Below are positions 1 through 8,192 of a stretch of DNA of 64,000 nt, one piece after another (within the stretch, counting starts at the first letter, position 1; every line of letters begins with the position of its first letter). The DNA is from Natronoflexus pectinivorans (lineage in GTDB: Bacteria > Bacteroidota > Bacteroidia > Bacteroidales > Marinilabiliaceae): positions 55,523 through 119,522 of the forward strand of contig NZ_SLWK01000011.1 in NCBI RefSeq assembly GCF_004345615.1, in the 5' to 3' direction. Both the position numbers and the translations under genes were made by a program. Below the pieces are notes generated by a model. That model saw only the letters and a list, made by a program, of their open reading frames with translations, was not told the origin of the DNA and made no database searches.

Positions 1-28
1 TCTATTGCGCAATAATTCGTTAGACTTT

Positions 29-45
29 TCCCGAGACATTCGGGA
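29..45. repeat. Family E short palindrome (TCCCGA-N5-TCGGGA), copy 1
   Basis: A 17-bp palindrome, TCCCGAGACATTCGGGA, lies in the leader of the ornithine carbamoyltransferase gene. Near-identical palindromes occur at 10807, 31329, 31451 and 58252, always between genes. The rest of the first 183 bases shows no gene or clear promoter. Confidence 0.6.
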
Positions 46-183
46 TTAGATATCAGATGCAAGTAAGATTTTTATTATCAGCTTATCAGCTGATTGTGTA
101 ATATTACAGTGAACTTGTAAATGCTTGAATATTAGGTGGATAAATAAGATTAACTAACTATTATAATATAAAACCTGACTGCT

Positions 184-1185
184 ATGCATAAAGATTTAAG
201 GAATCGTCATTTTTTAACCCTATTGGATTTTACATCCGATGAGCTTTTGTATCTTCTGGAACTGGCCGAGCGCTTGAAATTCACCAAGAAGAATGGCACC
301 GAAGTTCAAATGCTGAAGGGGATGAACATTGCTTTGATTTTTGAGAAAAGTTCAACCAGAACGCGTTGTGCATTTGAAGTTGCTGCATACGATCAGGGAG
401 CAAATGTCACCTATCTGGCTCCTTCCGGATCACAGATAGGAGAGAAGGAGTCCATGAAAGATACGGCCAGGGTTTTAGGAAGAATGTATGATGCCATTCA
501 ATATCGGGGTTATGGTCAGAGTGTGGTTGAAGAGCTTGCGAAATATGCCGGCGTTCCGGTATGGAATGGTTTAACCGATGAGTTTCATCCTACTCAGGTG
601 TTGGCTGACTTCCTCACAATCAGGGAGCATTGCGAACGTCCTATGAATGAAGTATCGATGGCATATTTGGGTGATGCAAGAAATAATATGGCCAACTCAT
701 TAATGGTTGGTGGAGCGAAAATGGGGATGGATATGCGGATTGTCGGTCCACGATCGCTTCAACCGGAAAAGAGTCTGGTACATAAATGTGAGGAAATGGC
801 TCGAAACAGCGGAGGGAAAATTACCATTACCGATAATCTGGAAGCTGGCGTTAAAGGTGTAGATTTTATATATACCGATGTATGGGTGTCCATGGGTGAA
901 TCTGCTCAGGTGTGGAAAGATCGGATTGATCTTCTAAAACCGTTCCAGGTTAACCGACGTACCATGGATCTAACCGGCAATGAAAAGTGTTATTTTCTTC
1001 ACTGCTTGCCGGCTTTCCATAATAGGGAAACCAAAACAGGAGAGGCTATATACCAACAATTCGGTCTGGATGGGATGGAGGTTACTGATGATGTTTTTGA
1101 ATCACCTGCATCCATCGTGTTCGATCAGGCCGAAAATCGTCTGCATACCATTAAAGCAGTTATGGTTGCGACTCTTGGAAGATAA
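184..1185 (+). CDS. argF: Ornithine carbamoyltransferase
   Basis: This cytosolic enzyme joins carbamoyl phosphate and ornithine to make citrulline in arginine synthesis, or runs in reverse in arginine breakdown. The 333-residue length is normal for the family. The carbamoyl-phosphate loop SSTRTR lies near residue 55, HPTQVLADF near 140, and the ornithine-side HCLPAFH near 275. The whole sequence follows the classic ArgI/ArgF type rather than the N-acetyl- or N-succinyl-ornithine transcarbamylases often found in Bacteroidota, since the long matches to enterobacterial ArgI include [10 protein letters not shown] and [14 protein letters not shown]. No other arginine gene is adjacent, so an anabolic or catabolic role cannot be decided here. 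The next gene, asnA, has its own promoter, so this is probably monocistronic. Confidence 0.95.
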   Translation: MHKDLRNRHFLTLLDFTSDELLYLLELAERLKFTKKNGTEVQMLKGMNIALIFEKSSTRTRCAFEVAAYDQGANVTYLAPSGSQIGEKESMKDTARVLGRMYDAIQYRGYGQSVVEELAKYAGVPVWNGLTDEFHPTQVLADFLTIREHCERPMNEVSMAYLGDARNNMANSLMVGGAKMGMDMRIVGPRSLQPEKSLVHKCEEMARNSGGKITITDNLEAGVKGVDFIYTDVWVSMGESAQVWKDRIDLLKPFQVNRRTMDLTGNEKCYFLHCLPAFHNRETKTGEAIYQQFGLDGMEVTDDVFESPASIVFDQAENRLHTIKAVMVATLGR

Positions 1186-1267
1186 AATTTCAGATATTTA
1201 AACTTACTGAATAGAAATATTATCAGGCACTTTTCTTATAAATTATTTAATAAATTATGGTTTTAAT

Positions 1268-1298
1268 TTTGAATTGATATAAAATGAATCTAATTTTG
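1268..1298 (+). promoter_or_regulatory. Predicted Bacteroidota-type promoter for asnA
   Basis: TTTG at 1268-1271 is followed after exactly 19 bases by TAATTTTG at 1291-1298. This matches the Bacteroidota sigma-ABfr consensus TTTG-N19-TAnnTTTG. The expected start of transcription leaves a leader of roughly 50 bases before asnA. Confidence 0.7.
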
Positions 1299-1352
1299 CG
1301 TTTTAGTGATTGATTTTAATAACAAAGGCATCAAGCCAATCTGACTGAAAAC

Positions 1353-2393
1353 ATGAGAGATTTACTCTATATTCCGGAGAATTATAAATCATTGCTCGAT
1401 CTGAAGCAAACAGAACATGCGATAACGATCATTAAGGATTCATTTCAAACATTTTTGTCGGCTGATTTACGTTTGAGACGCGTAACAGCCCCACTTTTTG
1501 TATTAAAAGGTACCGGGCTGAACGATGATTTATCAGGGAAAGAGCGTCCGGTTACATTCCCGGTTCGTGGTATGGGTAACAGGGAAGTTGAAGTTGTGCA
1601 CAGTCTTGCCAAATGGAAACGTATGATGCTGGCCGATTATGAAATTGAGCCTGGATATGGAATATACACAGACATGAACGCCATTCGTCCGGATGAAGAT
1701 CTGGACAATACCCATTCAATTTATGTAGATCAGTGGGATTGGGAACGCCACATTCGGGAAAAAGATCGCAATCTTGATTACCTTAAATCTGTGGTCGTGC
1801 GAATATTTGAAGTGATGAAGCGCACTGAATTTGTCGTGTATGAAAAGTATCCGAATATTAAACCAATTTTGCCCGAAGAAATTACCTTCATACATGCAGA
1901 AGAGTTGTATGATATGTATCCCAACTTAAGTTCTAAAGATCGGGAAGATGCCATTACCCGTAAATACGGGGCAGTATTTGTTATAGGTATAGGCGGTGAT
2001 ATGCCCTGCGGAGAGCCACATGATGGACGCGCTCCGGATTACGACGACTGGAGCACTCCAACTGTAAATAATTTCATCGGCTTAAATGGGGACATATTAT
2101 TATGGAATCCGATTCTAAAGAAAGCCTTCGAAATATCATCCATGGGCATAAGAGTTGATGCTGAAGTATTAAAACGTCAGCTTAAGCATAGAAATGAAGA
2201 GAGGCGCATGGAGCTGATGTTTCATCAACGACTTTTAAATAACGAACTTCCATTAAGTATAGGTGGTGGCATAGGCCAGTCCAGACTTTGCATGTTTTTT
2301 CTCAGAAAAGCTCATGTTGGTGAAATTCAGGCCAGTATATGGCCCGATGAAATGCGTCAGGTGTGCAAAAGAAATAACATCGTGTTGGTTTAG
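1353..2393 (+). CDS. asnA: Aspartate--ammonia ligase (asparagine synthetase A)
   Basis: This enzyme makes asparagine from aspartate, ammonia and ATP in the cytosol. It is a class II aminoacyl-tRNA synthetase paralogue, and 346 residues is slightly longer than the roughly 330 of E. coli AsnA. Diagnostic segments are EVVHSLAKWKR, the YVDQWDWE motif, VFVIGIGGDMPCG, RAPDYDDWSTP, LNGDILLWNP and the motif 3-like IGGGIGQSRLCM near the C-terminus. It stands alone between its own promoter and a terminator-like hairpin. The ammonia-dependent enzyme fits an organism that also makes ammonium through NrfA (inference only). Confidence 0.96.
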   Translation: MRDLLYIPENYKSLLDLKQTEHAITIIKDSFQTFLSADLRLRRVTAPLFVLKGTGLNDDLSGKERPVTFPVRGMGNREVEVVHSLAKWKRMMLADYEIEPGYGIYTDMNAIRPDEDLDNTHSIYVDQWDWERHIREKDRNLDYLKSVVVRIFEVMKRTEFVVYEKYPNIKPILPEEITFIHAEELYDMYPNLSSKDREDAITRKYGAVFVIGIGGDMPCGEPHDGRAPDYDDWSTPTVNNFIGLNGDILLWNPILKKAFEISSMGIRVDAEVLKRQLKHRNEERRMELMFHQRLLNNELPLSIGGGIGQSRLCMFFLRKAHVGEIQASIWPDEMRQVCKRNNIVLV

Positions 2394-2607
2394 CAAAAAT
2401 AGTTAAGTTACATTCCATTAAAAAAAGAGCCATCTCATCATTTTTTAATGAAAATGATGTCTTACAAAATATCTGCATATCTAAACCAAAATTTACACTT
2501 TTTGTGAATTGGCATATTGTTGATTTACAGAGTGTTATTTGATTTGAACGATAGGCATTTTTTATATCGTTTCCTGCTACAAAGGACATTCTGAAAGGGT
2601 TTCCAAC

Positions 2608-2639
2608 AAAAAAAATGCATTCTAAAATGCATTTTTTTT
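2608..2639. terminator. Bidirectional terminator-like hairpin
   Basis: A perfect 13-bp stem (A8 TGCAT paired with ATGCA T8) surrounds a 6-base loop, so poly-T follows the stem on either strand. It lies about 215 bases after asnA and just before the hup promoter. The 2394-2607 stretch holds no supportable gene. Confidence 0.6.
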
Positions 2640-2648
2640 GCTTCTAAA

Positions 2649-2679
2649 TTTGGAAGACACTATAAATACTCTATATTTG
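2649..2679 (+). promoter_or_regulatory. Predicted Bacteroidota-type promoter for hup
   Basis: TTTG at 2649-2652, a 19-base spacer and TATATTTG at 2672-2679 form a full match to the TTTG-N19-TAnnTTTG consensus. The leader before the HU start codon would be about 45 bases. Confidence 0.75.
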
Positions 2680-2730
2680 TGATGGTAAGATTAAAAACCT
2701 AGTTTTTAACCCTAAAATTAAATTTTTATT

Positions 2731-3003
2731 ATGAACAAGGCTCAATTAATCGATGCAATTGCTGGTGACTCAGGTCTAACCAAGGCAGATGCGAAAAAAG
2801 CGTTAGATGCTTTCTTAAAAGTAACTGGAGATGCTCTTAAATCAGGAGATCGCGTTACATTAGTAGGATTCGGTTCTTTTGGTGTTTCTGAGAGAAGCGC
2901 ACGTACCGGTCGTAACCCTCAAACCGGAAAGGAAATTACCATTCCTGCGAAGAAAGTAATCAAATTTAAAGCTGGTAGCGAATTGACTGATTCGGTTAAC
3001 TAG
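2731..3003 (+). CDS. hup: HU-family nucleoid DNA-binding protein
   Basis: A 90-residue histone-like protein that bends and compacts DNA as a dimer. It begins [11 protein letters not shown] and contains the helical dimer half (residues 1-45) followed by the beta-arm with the signature [21 protein letters not shown] and the tip residues RNPQTG, and ends in the typical [15 protein letters not shown]. The length is exactly that of bacterial HU. It has its own strong promoter and a downstream terminator, so it is transcribed alone. Which HU or IHF paralogue it is cannot be settled from one window. Confidence 0.95.
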   Translation: MNKAQLIDAIAGDSGLTKADAKKALDAFLKVTGDALKSGDRVTLVGFGSFGVSERSARTGRNPQTGKEITIPAKKVIKFKAGSELTDSVN

Positions 3004-3022
3004 TGAAGATTTTTTTCAAAAT

Positions 3023-3060
3023 TTGAAAAAGAGGGTACCTGATGGGCTCTCTTTTTTTTT
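3023..3060 (+). terminator. Rho-independent terminator of hup
   Basis: The arms AAAGAG and CTCTTT enclose a GC-rich loop and are followed by a run of nine or more T, starting about 20 bases after the HU stop codon. It overlaps the longest possible reading frame of the next gene, which argues for a later start there. Confidence 0.65.
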
Positions 3061-3085
3061 GGGGTTGAAACAAAATATATTTGCC

Positions 3086-3802
3086 ATGTTGCGTAAACCT
3101 GAAGAGCTCACCCGTGAACAGTTGCAAAAACTCATTGAGTTTTTGAAGACTCTGAAATCTGAAGAGAGGATTTGTACTTTTGAAAAGGTTTTGGATCAAC
3201 GAACAAACTACTTTACTGTTTTGATGGAAAACATTGACCATCCGCACAACATCAGTGCAGTGCTGAGAAGTTGCGATTGTTTTGGAGTACAGAATGTAAA
3301 TCTGGTTGATGATCGGGCAGAATATTCTGTAAACCGAAAAGTTGCCATGGGTTCTTCTAAATGGCTAACACTAACAAAATATACAAAACACCAAAACAAC
3401 AAGAAAAAAGCTCTTGAAGACTTAAAATCGAAGGGTTATCGCCTGGTGGTTACTACGCCAAACCCAGGAGCCGTCTCCATTCAGGATGTTGATATCTCAA
3501 AAGGCCCCGTTGCCTTTGTTTTTGGTACCGAATTAACAGGGGTTTCTCCTGAGGCTAGTGAAATGGCTGATGAATATTTAACCATACCTATGTTTGGCTT
3601 TACCGAAAGTCTTAATTTATCTGTTTCAGTTGCCATTATTTTGCAAACTGTAACATCGAAATTACGAAATTCATCAATTCATTGGGAATTATCCGATCAT
3701 GAAAAGGAGTTGGTAATGCTGAATTGGCTGCGAAAATCAACTCCCCGAAATGAAATTATAGAGAATCGTTTCTTTAATCAAATTGAGAATATTGATAACT
3801 GA
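3086..3802 (+). CDS. trmH: tRNA (guanosine-18-2'-O)-methyltransferase, SpoU/TrmH family
   Basis: A SAM-dependent RNA 2'-O-ribose methyltransferase with the SPOUT trefoil-knot fold. The three family motifs are visible: motif 1 in the segment ENIDHPHNISAVLRSCDCFG, motif 2 around VAFVFGTELTGVS, and motif 3 in ESLNLSVSVAIIL. The N-terminal pattern of a short helical segment with Q-R just before TVLMENI matches TrmH (E. coli ERRQPDLTVCMEQV), which methylates G18 of tRNA, better than the rRNA enzyme RlmB. The frame is open from 3023, but that start lies inside the hup terminator, so the ATG at 3086 (MLRKPEEL, 238 residues) is preferred. Target specificity is inferred. Confidence 0.85.
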   Translation: MLRKPEELTREQLQKLIEFLKTLKSEERICTFEKVLDQRTNYFTVLMENIDHPHNISAVLRSCDCFGVQNVNLVDDRAEYSVNRKVAMGSSKWLTLTKYTKHQNNKKKALEDLKSKGYRLVVTTPNPGAVSIQDVDISKGPVAFVFGTELTGVSPEASEMADEYLTIPMFGFTESLNLSVSVAIILQTVTSKLRNSSIHWELSDHEKELVMLNWLRKSTPRNEIIENRFFNQIENIDN

Positions 3803-3996
3803 TTGATTTGTAGAGCGCAGACTTCATTTTTTCTTTTTATTACTATTTTTTTTTTAGGATATGTTGCATCACGAAGTCGTCCGATGCTAAATTTTATATA
3901 ACCATTATAACTTACTTTACGTATGTTTGTGTAAGGTATTTGTTTATTTATCCAAAAAAAGAGTGTGTTGGTCATCTTTTTTACGATAATATTTTC

Positions 3997-4004
3997 TACT
4001 TTTG
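3997..4004 (+). promoter_or_regulatory. Possible -7 element (TACTTTTG)
   Basis: TACTTTTG fits TAnnTTTG about 17 bases before the response-regulator start. No TTG lies at the usual upstream spacing, so the call is weak. Confidence 0.3.
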
Positions 4005-4020
4005 GGAAAAATCTGGCTCT

Positions 4021-4734
4021 ATGAATTGTATAATTGTTGATGATGATAATCTGTCTATTAAAATAATAGAGGAATTTGTTGGAAGAACTGAAGGCTTAAG
4101 ACTTCTCGGTACGTTTTCGAGTGCTGTGGAGGCTGTCAATAAATTGAATACTCCGGACTGTGAAACTGTACATTTGATATTTCTTGATATTGAAATGCCT
4201 GAGATGTCTGGAATAGAGTTTCTTAAGGCTTTAAATATCATTCCACAGGTTATTATCTACTCCTCAGAGGAAAAATATGCTCTGGAATCATACGAGTACG
4301 ACGTTACAGACTATCTGCTAAAGCCGGTTCAATACGGTCGCTTTATAAAAGCGGTGAATCGTGCCAGGGAACGATTCGAAAAGAAGGAGAGCCCCGTAAA
4401 GGAAAGTACAGAAATTTTTATTAAGAATAACTCCTCACTGGTTCGTGTTAAGTACGATGATATTCTTTGGATTGAAGCCCTTGAGAATTACGTTGTGGTG
4501 AATACTTTTAAAGAAAAATTCACCATTCACTTTACAATGAAGTCCATTGCAGAAAGAATGCCTTCAGATAAGTTTATGCGTATTCATCGTTCATATATCG
4601 TAAACTTTAATAAGATTAAAGCCATTGAGGATAGCTCAGTTATTATTAAAACCGATACTGGAAATAAAATTATTCCAATCGGAAAATCGTACAGGGATAA
4701 ATTACTTGATGATATTAATTTGATTACGAAGTAG
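4021..4734 (+). CDS. LytTR-family response regulator
   Basis: A two-domain DNA-binding response regulator of 237 residues. The receiver domain (about residues 1-120) has the acidic pocket VDDDN at 6-10, the phospho-acceptor Asp56 in FLDIEMPEMSG, and the conserved Lys in YLLKPV. The LytTR domain (about 130-235) contains VKYDDILWIEALENYVVV, a segment FMRIHRSYIVN and a C-terminal IPIGKSYRDKLL, all typical. The frame extends upstream to 3940, but MNCIIVDDDN is the normal family start. No histidine kinase lies next to it; LytS-type partners in Bacteroidota are often encoded elsewhere. A good terminator follows, so it is probably transcribed alone. Confidence 0.92.
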   Translation: MNCIIVDDDNLSIKIIEEFVGRTEGLRLLGTFSSAVEAVNKLNTPDCETVHLIFLDIEMPEMSGIEFLKALNIIPQVIIYSSEEKYALESYEYDVTDYLLKPVQYGRFIKAVNRARERFEKKESPVKESTEIFIKNNSSLVRVKYDDILWIEALENYVVVNTFKEKFTIHFTMKSIAERMPSDKFMRIHRSYIVNFNKIKAIEDSSVIIKTDTGNKIIPIGKSYRDKLLDDINLITK

Positions 4735-4754
4735 AGGTAGAGTTTTTATAATAT

Positions 4755-4786
4755 AAAAAGAGGTGCATAGCGCCTCTTTTTTTGTT
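4755..4786 (+). terminator. Rho-independent terminator
   Basis: The stem AAAGAGGTGC/GCGCCTCTTT, with one G-U pair and an ATA loop, is followed by a T run, 20 bases after the response-regulator stop. Confidence 0.85.
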
Positions 4787-4827
4787 TTATAGGTTTTCAT
4801 CAGAAACATTTTTCAGATATTTGTAAA

Positions 4828-5463
4828 ATGAACATGAATCCTGTAATTGATGGAATAATTGTGGGCTTTTCTGCATCAGTTCCACTTGGCCCCATAGGTG
4901 TGTTGTGCATCCAGAGAACTCTGCAACGAGGTCGTTTGTCGGGTTTTGTCTCCGGTTTGGGAGCAGCTGTATCTGATACCATATACGCCATTATTGCAGG
5001 ATTTAGTCTTTCATTCATTGTTGCATTTATTGAAGAACATGTGATATGGATGCAGCTGATAGGCGCAACGGTATTAATAATACTTGGCGTACACATTTTC
5101 AGAAGTAACCCTGCTGTGCAACTTCGACGTCAAAGACGCCGAAAATCCAGTTATTTACATGATTTTTTGTCAACGATGTTGCTGACAATCAGTAATCCTT
5201 TGGCCCTATTTTTGTTTTTGGCCTTTTTTGCAGGTTTACGGGTTGTGGATCCGGCCATGGGCCTGGCTGGCCAGTTAACGCTTGTAGGAGGAGTTTTAAT
5301 TGGTGCATCTTCGTGGTGGCTTCTATTGACTACCATTGTAGGTTTTTTCCAGGCCGCAGTAAATCTTCGACGTCTTTTTTGGATCAATAAGATAGCAGGA
5401 GCCACCATCATTGTTCTTGTGATTATTGCTCTTATGGTGTGGTTCATCAGAAGCATGGTCTGA
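4828..5463 (+). CDS. LysE/RhtB-family amino-acid exporter
   Basis: A 211-residue inner-membrane protein with about six hydrophobic segments. The N-terminal IIVGFSASVPLGPIGVLCIQRTLQRGR matches the LysE family signature (the proline-glycine-P pattern followed by a basic cytoplasmic loop). Other features are the mid-protein GVHIFRS ahead of a charged loop RRQRRRK, and the later TISNPLALFLFLAFFAGL, equivalent to the conserved N-P segment. The family exports amino acids or related small molecules; the substrate cannot be told from the sequence. It converges with the thioesterase gene that ends 30 bases downstream. Confidence 0.88.
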   Translation: MNMNPVIDGIIVGFSASVPLGPIGVLCIQRTLQRGRLSGFVSGLGAAVSDTIYAIIAGFSLSFIVAFIEEHVIWMQLIGATVLIILGVHIFRSNPAVQLRRQRRRKSSYLHDFLSTMLLTISNPLALFLFLAFFAGLRVVDPAMGLAGQLTLVGGVLIGASSWWLLLTTIVGFFQAAVNLRRLFWINKIAGATIIVLVIIALMVWFIRSMV

Positions 5464-5493
5464 ATCAACCGAAAAACAACTACTCAACTTTTT

Positions 5494-5898
5494 TCAGAAC
5501 ATCTTTTCGAGTCGTTCCTTTAGCTTTTCAGGAATTCGCCCCGGTCTGCGGGTTGTTGCATCCAAAAATGCATGCGTTGTTGACCCTTCGGCAACAAGCT
5601 CTCCCAGGCTGTTATGAATGATGTACTTAAAAGTGGTTCTTACCAGTGGCATCTCTTCCAGACTGGTGGTAATGGTAAGCATTTCCTCGTATCTGGCCGG
5701 ATGTTTATACTTAACCTGAAGCTCTGATAGTGGTAACATAATGCCCTCTTCTTCCATTTTGCTATATGGAAGTCCAATTTCCCGAAAAAGTTCAGATCTG
5801 CCAATTTCAAACCATGATGGATAAACTGCGTTATTAACAATACCCATTTGGTCGGTTTCTCCGTAACGTACTCTGATCTCGGTTTTATTGATAAGCAT
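5494..5898 (-). CDS. Acyl-CoA thioesterase, YbgC/FadM hotdog family
   Basis: A 134-residue single-hotdog protein. The segment VRYGETDQMGIVNNAVYPSWFEIGRSELFREIG carries the catalytic Asp (ETDQMG) and the YxxWFE motif of the 4-hydroxybenzoyl-CoA thioesterase/YbgC family. The usual His in DQMGxVxHxxY is replaced by Asn (VNNAVY), which is common in some Bacteroidota homologues. It likely hydrolyses acyl-CoA or acyl-ACP thioesters in the cytosol. The gene lies 16 bases after an SDR gene in the same direction, which suggests one lipid-related transcript. The natural substrate is unknown. Confidence 0.88.
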   Translation of the reverse strand: MLINKTEIRVRYGETDQMGIVNNAVYPSWFEIGRSELFREIGLPYSKMEEEGIMLPLSELQVKYKHPARYEEMLTITTSLEEMPLVRTTFKYIIHNSLGELVAEGSTTHAFLDATTRRPGRIPEKLKERLEKMF

Positions 5899-5914
5899 AA
5901 TTGAAATTTCAGTT

Positions 5915-6733
5915 TTAATTATTGAGGGTAAAGGGAGAATCCGGTTCTTTGGCTAAATGGTTATAGGCCAGTTTATCAACCAGAGATGGCCATATTTTTC
6001 TCAGAAATACTGAGAATTTTCCTTCCAAAAATGTCAATACCAGTGTGCGTTTTCGTTTCTCTATGGCATTTCCAATGTGTTTGGCAACCTCTTCAGCGCT
6101 CATCATTTTTTCTTCCGCCCGCGGCGTCTCTCCTTGTTGCGTACCACTACCAGTAAGTGCTGATTTTCGTACGTTAGATGCGGTAAATCCCGGAGCTGCG
6201 ATCAATACATGAAGACCATTTTTTAAGTTTTCTGTTCGTATGGTTTCCAAAAAACCATGCATGGCAAACTTTGATGCAGAATAGCCGGATCTGCCAGGTA
6301 AGCCTATGAATCCCGCGATGGAAGAAACTCCCACTACCGAACCTTTTTGCGCAACCAAATATGGTAAGGCAAACTTGGTGCAATAAACGGTTCCCCAAAA
6401 ATTAACATCCATCAGCTTCTTCAATACAGACAGTTCTGTGTCTTTAAATAGGGCTCTCATGGATATTCCTGCATTGTTGACAAGAATATCTATTTTTCCA
6501 TAGCTCTTAATGGTTTGGTCAATCAGATTTTTACACTCTTGCTCGATACCAACATCGGTTTGGGTGACCAAAACCCTGTGAGCTTTTGATTCCAGTTCTT
6601 CCTTAAGAATGTTGAGTTGATCAATGGAACGTGCTGCTAATGATAAATAAGCTCCTCTTGCGGCAAATTCCTTGGCACAAGCCAGGCCTATACCTGAAGA
6701 AGCGCCAGTAATTATTACAACCTTACCCTGCAT
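5915..6733 (-). CDS. Short-chain dehydrogenase/reductase (SDR) family oxidoreductase
   Basis: A classical SDR of 272 residues. The cofactor motif TGASSGIG is at residues 9-16, the stabilising NNAG motif near 87-90, and the catalytic Ser-Tyr-Lys in VSSIAGFIGLPGRSGYSASKFA near 137-160. The C-terminal extension of about 50 residues past the Rossmann core, with a VLTFLEGKFSVFLRKIWPSLVDKL segment, is typical of the DhrB/YqjQ-like ketoreductases that sit loosely at membranes. It probably reduces a keto-lipid or similar substrate using NAD(P)H and is co-transcribed with the downstream thioesterase gene. The substrate is not identifiable. Confidence 0.9.
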   Translation of the reverse strand: MQGKVVIITGASSGIGLACAKEFAARGAYLSLAARSIDQLNILKEELESKAHRVLVTQTDVGIEQECKNLIDQTIKSYGKIDILVNNAGISMRALFKDTELSVLKKLMDVNFWGTVYCTKFALPYLVAQKGSVVGVSSIAGFIGLPGRSGYSASKFAMHGFLETIRTENLKNGLHVLIAAPGFTASNVRKSALTGSGTQQGETPRAEEKMMSAEEVAKHIGNAIEKRKRTLVLTFLEGKFSVFLRKIWPSLVDKLAYNHLAKEPDSPFTLNN

Positions 6734-7091
6734 GTTTTGCTATTGTCTAATGGTTTTTTTAAAACGGACATCCAGAATTCTTAGCGGCTGTTCAAGTTTA
6801 TATCAATCTGTTTTAAAGATTTTAAGATATAAGAAATCTAAAACATTGCTATGATATGGATCACAATTAACCTGTTCTCATTCTCATGATACTCAATCTC
6901 GAAGGATTCAGAGTTAAAATTCAAGCACAAATTTAACTAATAAAACTCAGAGACGGTTTATATTATCAAACATCTTTTGTTGACGTTTTTTGTGTGGACG
7001 AAGAAAATAGACTGATGTTCTTTTATGGTGTCTATTTATTCCCATAATCTGACAATTGTTAAGTGGCTGGGTCGAATATGGTATATAAAAA

Positions 7092-7175
7092 CTCTCACAG
7101 CGTAAGAGCTTGTTATTTTGAGCGAAGCGAGAAATCTATTACATAATTATCATTGTAAAAAATCTTAGCCGGACA
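7092..7175 (+). repeat. Repeat family A, right half only (copy A1)
   Basis: The segment from CTCTCACAGCG through GAGCGAAGCGAGAAATCT to CTTAGCCGGACA matches the right half of the complete copy at 15540-15725. The central hairpin and left half are absent, so this is a truncated or solo end. Confidence 0.75.
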
Positions 7176-7226
7176 TCACTCACATAAAAACCATTTGATC
7201 TACACATTTAACTTCCCTCCCCGATG

Positions 7227-7280
7227 CAACCCTAAACTTTGAACCTTAAACCCTCTTACCTTTCAACCCTTCAACCCTAT
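7227..7280. repeat. C-rich AAACCCT-like tract
   Basis: Irregular iterations of AACCCTAAACTTTGAACC and CAACCCTTCAACCCT form a low-complexity tract. Similar tracts occur at 50076-50130 and 61776-61830, all reading C-rich on the + strand. Confidence 0.55.
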
Positions 7281-7331
7281 TCCTACCAACCATTTAAATG
7301 TTGTTAAAAAACTTACTTTTTTAGTATAAGT

Positions 7332-7362
7332 TTTGATAAGATTCAAATTCTCTGTTACTTTG
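7332..7362 (+). promoter_or_regulatory. Predicted promoter of the SlyD-like gene
   Basis: TTTG at 7332-7335 and TTACTTTG at 7355-7362 are separated by 19 bases. The -7 box differs from the consensus only by T for A at its second position. The leader would be about 100 bases. Confidence 0.5.
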
Positions 7363-7467
7363 TAATGGATTCGTATTGTGAACTGATGAACAACAATGTG
7401 AATTCATTTGTTATGAATGATCATCGTATTCACGATGTCATCTTTTTAAATTTAAAAATTGAGAATA

Positions 7468-7986
7468 ATGGAAGTTGGAAGAAACAAATTTGTATCACTT
7501 ACCTATCAGCTTAGATTGAATGGAGCCGATGGTGAGTTGGTCGAAGAAACCAATAAAGAGAATCCGCTGGAATTCGTGTTCGGAGCAGGACGCATGATTG
7601 AGATGTTTGAGACGAAGCTGGACGGATTGAAAGCAGGCGATGATTTTAATTTTGAACTTAAAAGTTCAGAGGCCTATGGCGATGTTAACCAGGATGCAAT
7701 TGTTGAGTTGCCAAAAAATATTTTTGAAGTAAACGGATCAATTGATGACGAAATGTTGACTGTTGGGAACTCCGTTCCCATGCAGGATGCCAATGGAAAT
7801 CGCATGAACGGTATGGTTTTAGAGGTTACCGACGAAACTGTAAAAATGGACTTTAACCATCCATTAGCCGGAGACGATCTTCATTTTTCCGGAGCAATTA
7901 TTGGTGTGCGTGAAGCCACTGAAGAGGAGATCATGGCCGCTGCTGGTTGTGATACCGGTCAGTGTGGTTCAGGTTGTAGTTGCTAG
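7468..7986 (+). CDS. FKBP-type peptidyl-prolyl isomerase, SlyD-like
   Basis: A 172-residue protein with the SlyD layout. A split FKBP domain (FVSLTYQLRLNGADGELVEET and later GDDLHFSGAIIGVREAT) encloses an IF (insert-in-flap) chaperone domain from about residue 75 to 125. It ends in a Cys-rich tail GCDTGQCGSGCSC, which in SlyD binds nickel and other metals. The FKBP core includes FVFGAGRMIEMFETKLDGLKAGD. The frame is open from a TTG at 7459, but the ATG at 7468 (MEVGRNKF) is the sensible start. It catalyses prolyl cis-trans isomerisation and assists folding or metal delivery in the cytosol. A strong terminator follows, so it is monocistronic. Confidence 0.9.
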   Translation: MEVGRNKFVSLTYQLRLNGADGELVEETNKENPLEFVFGAGRMIEMFETKLDGLKAGDDFNFELKSSEAYGDVNQDAIVELPKNIFEVNGSIDDEMLTVGNSVPMQDANGNRMNGMVLEVTDETVKMDFNHPLAGDDLHFSGAIIGVREATEEEIMAAAGCDTGQCGSGCSC

Positions 7987-8035
7987 TTTTAAGATTCTTT
8001 TCGCCGGTTTATGCGGCAAATATAATATTTGAGTC

Positions 8036-8075
8036 AATACCATTCTGAAATTCTTCAGAATGGTATTTTCTTTTT
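8036..8075 (+). terminator. Rho-independent terminator after SlyD
   Basis: A perfect 14-bp stem (AATACCATTCTGAA / TTCAGAATGGTATT) with an ATTC loop precedes a T-rich stretch, about 50 bases after the stop. Confidence 0.85.
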
Positions 8076-8192
8076 ATACAACATCATCAAATGCAATTAA
8101 TTCATTTATACAGGGAGAATTCACCCTTCACTTTTTGTATGAATCAATTTCTAGCAGTATTTTTGAGGATTAAAGAAAAATCTATTTGAATA

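Larger units (their letters stand above)
6734..7331. other. Non-coding interval between SDR and SlyD genes
   Basis: No convincing gene is present. The interval contains a half copy of repeat family A (7092-7175) and a C-rich heptamer-like tract (7227-7280), both annotated separately. The segment from 6734 to 7091 is AT-rich and should hold the promoter of the minus-strand SDR/thioesterase pair, but I see no strong consensus. Confidence 0.5.

Noticed and set aside
3023..3085. Longer N-terminus of the TrmH gene
   Set aside because: The frame is open, but the extra 21 codons overlap the hup terminator and do not resemble TrmH starts.
5151..5468. Antisense open frame of 105 codons across the LysE-family gene
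   Set aside because: It mirrors a well-supported membrane transporter gene and has basic, non-protein-like content.
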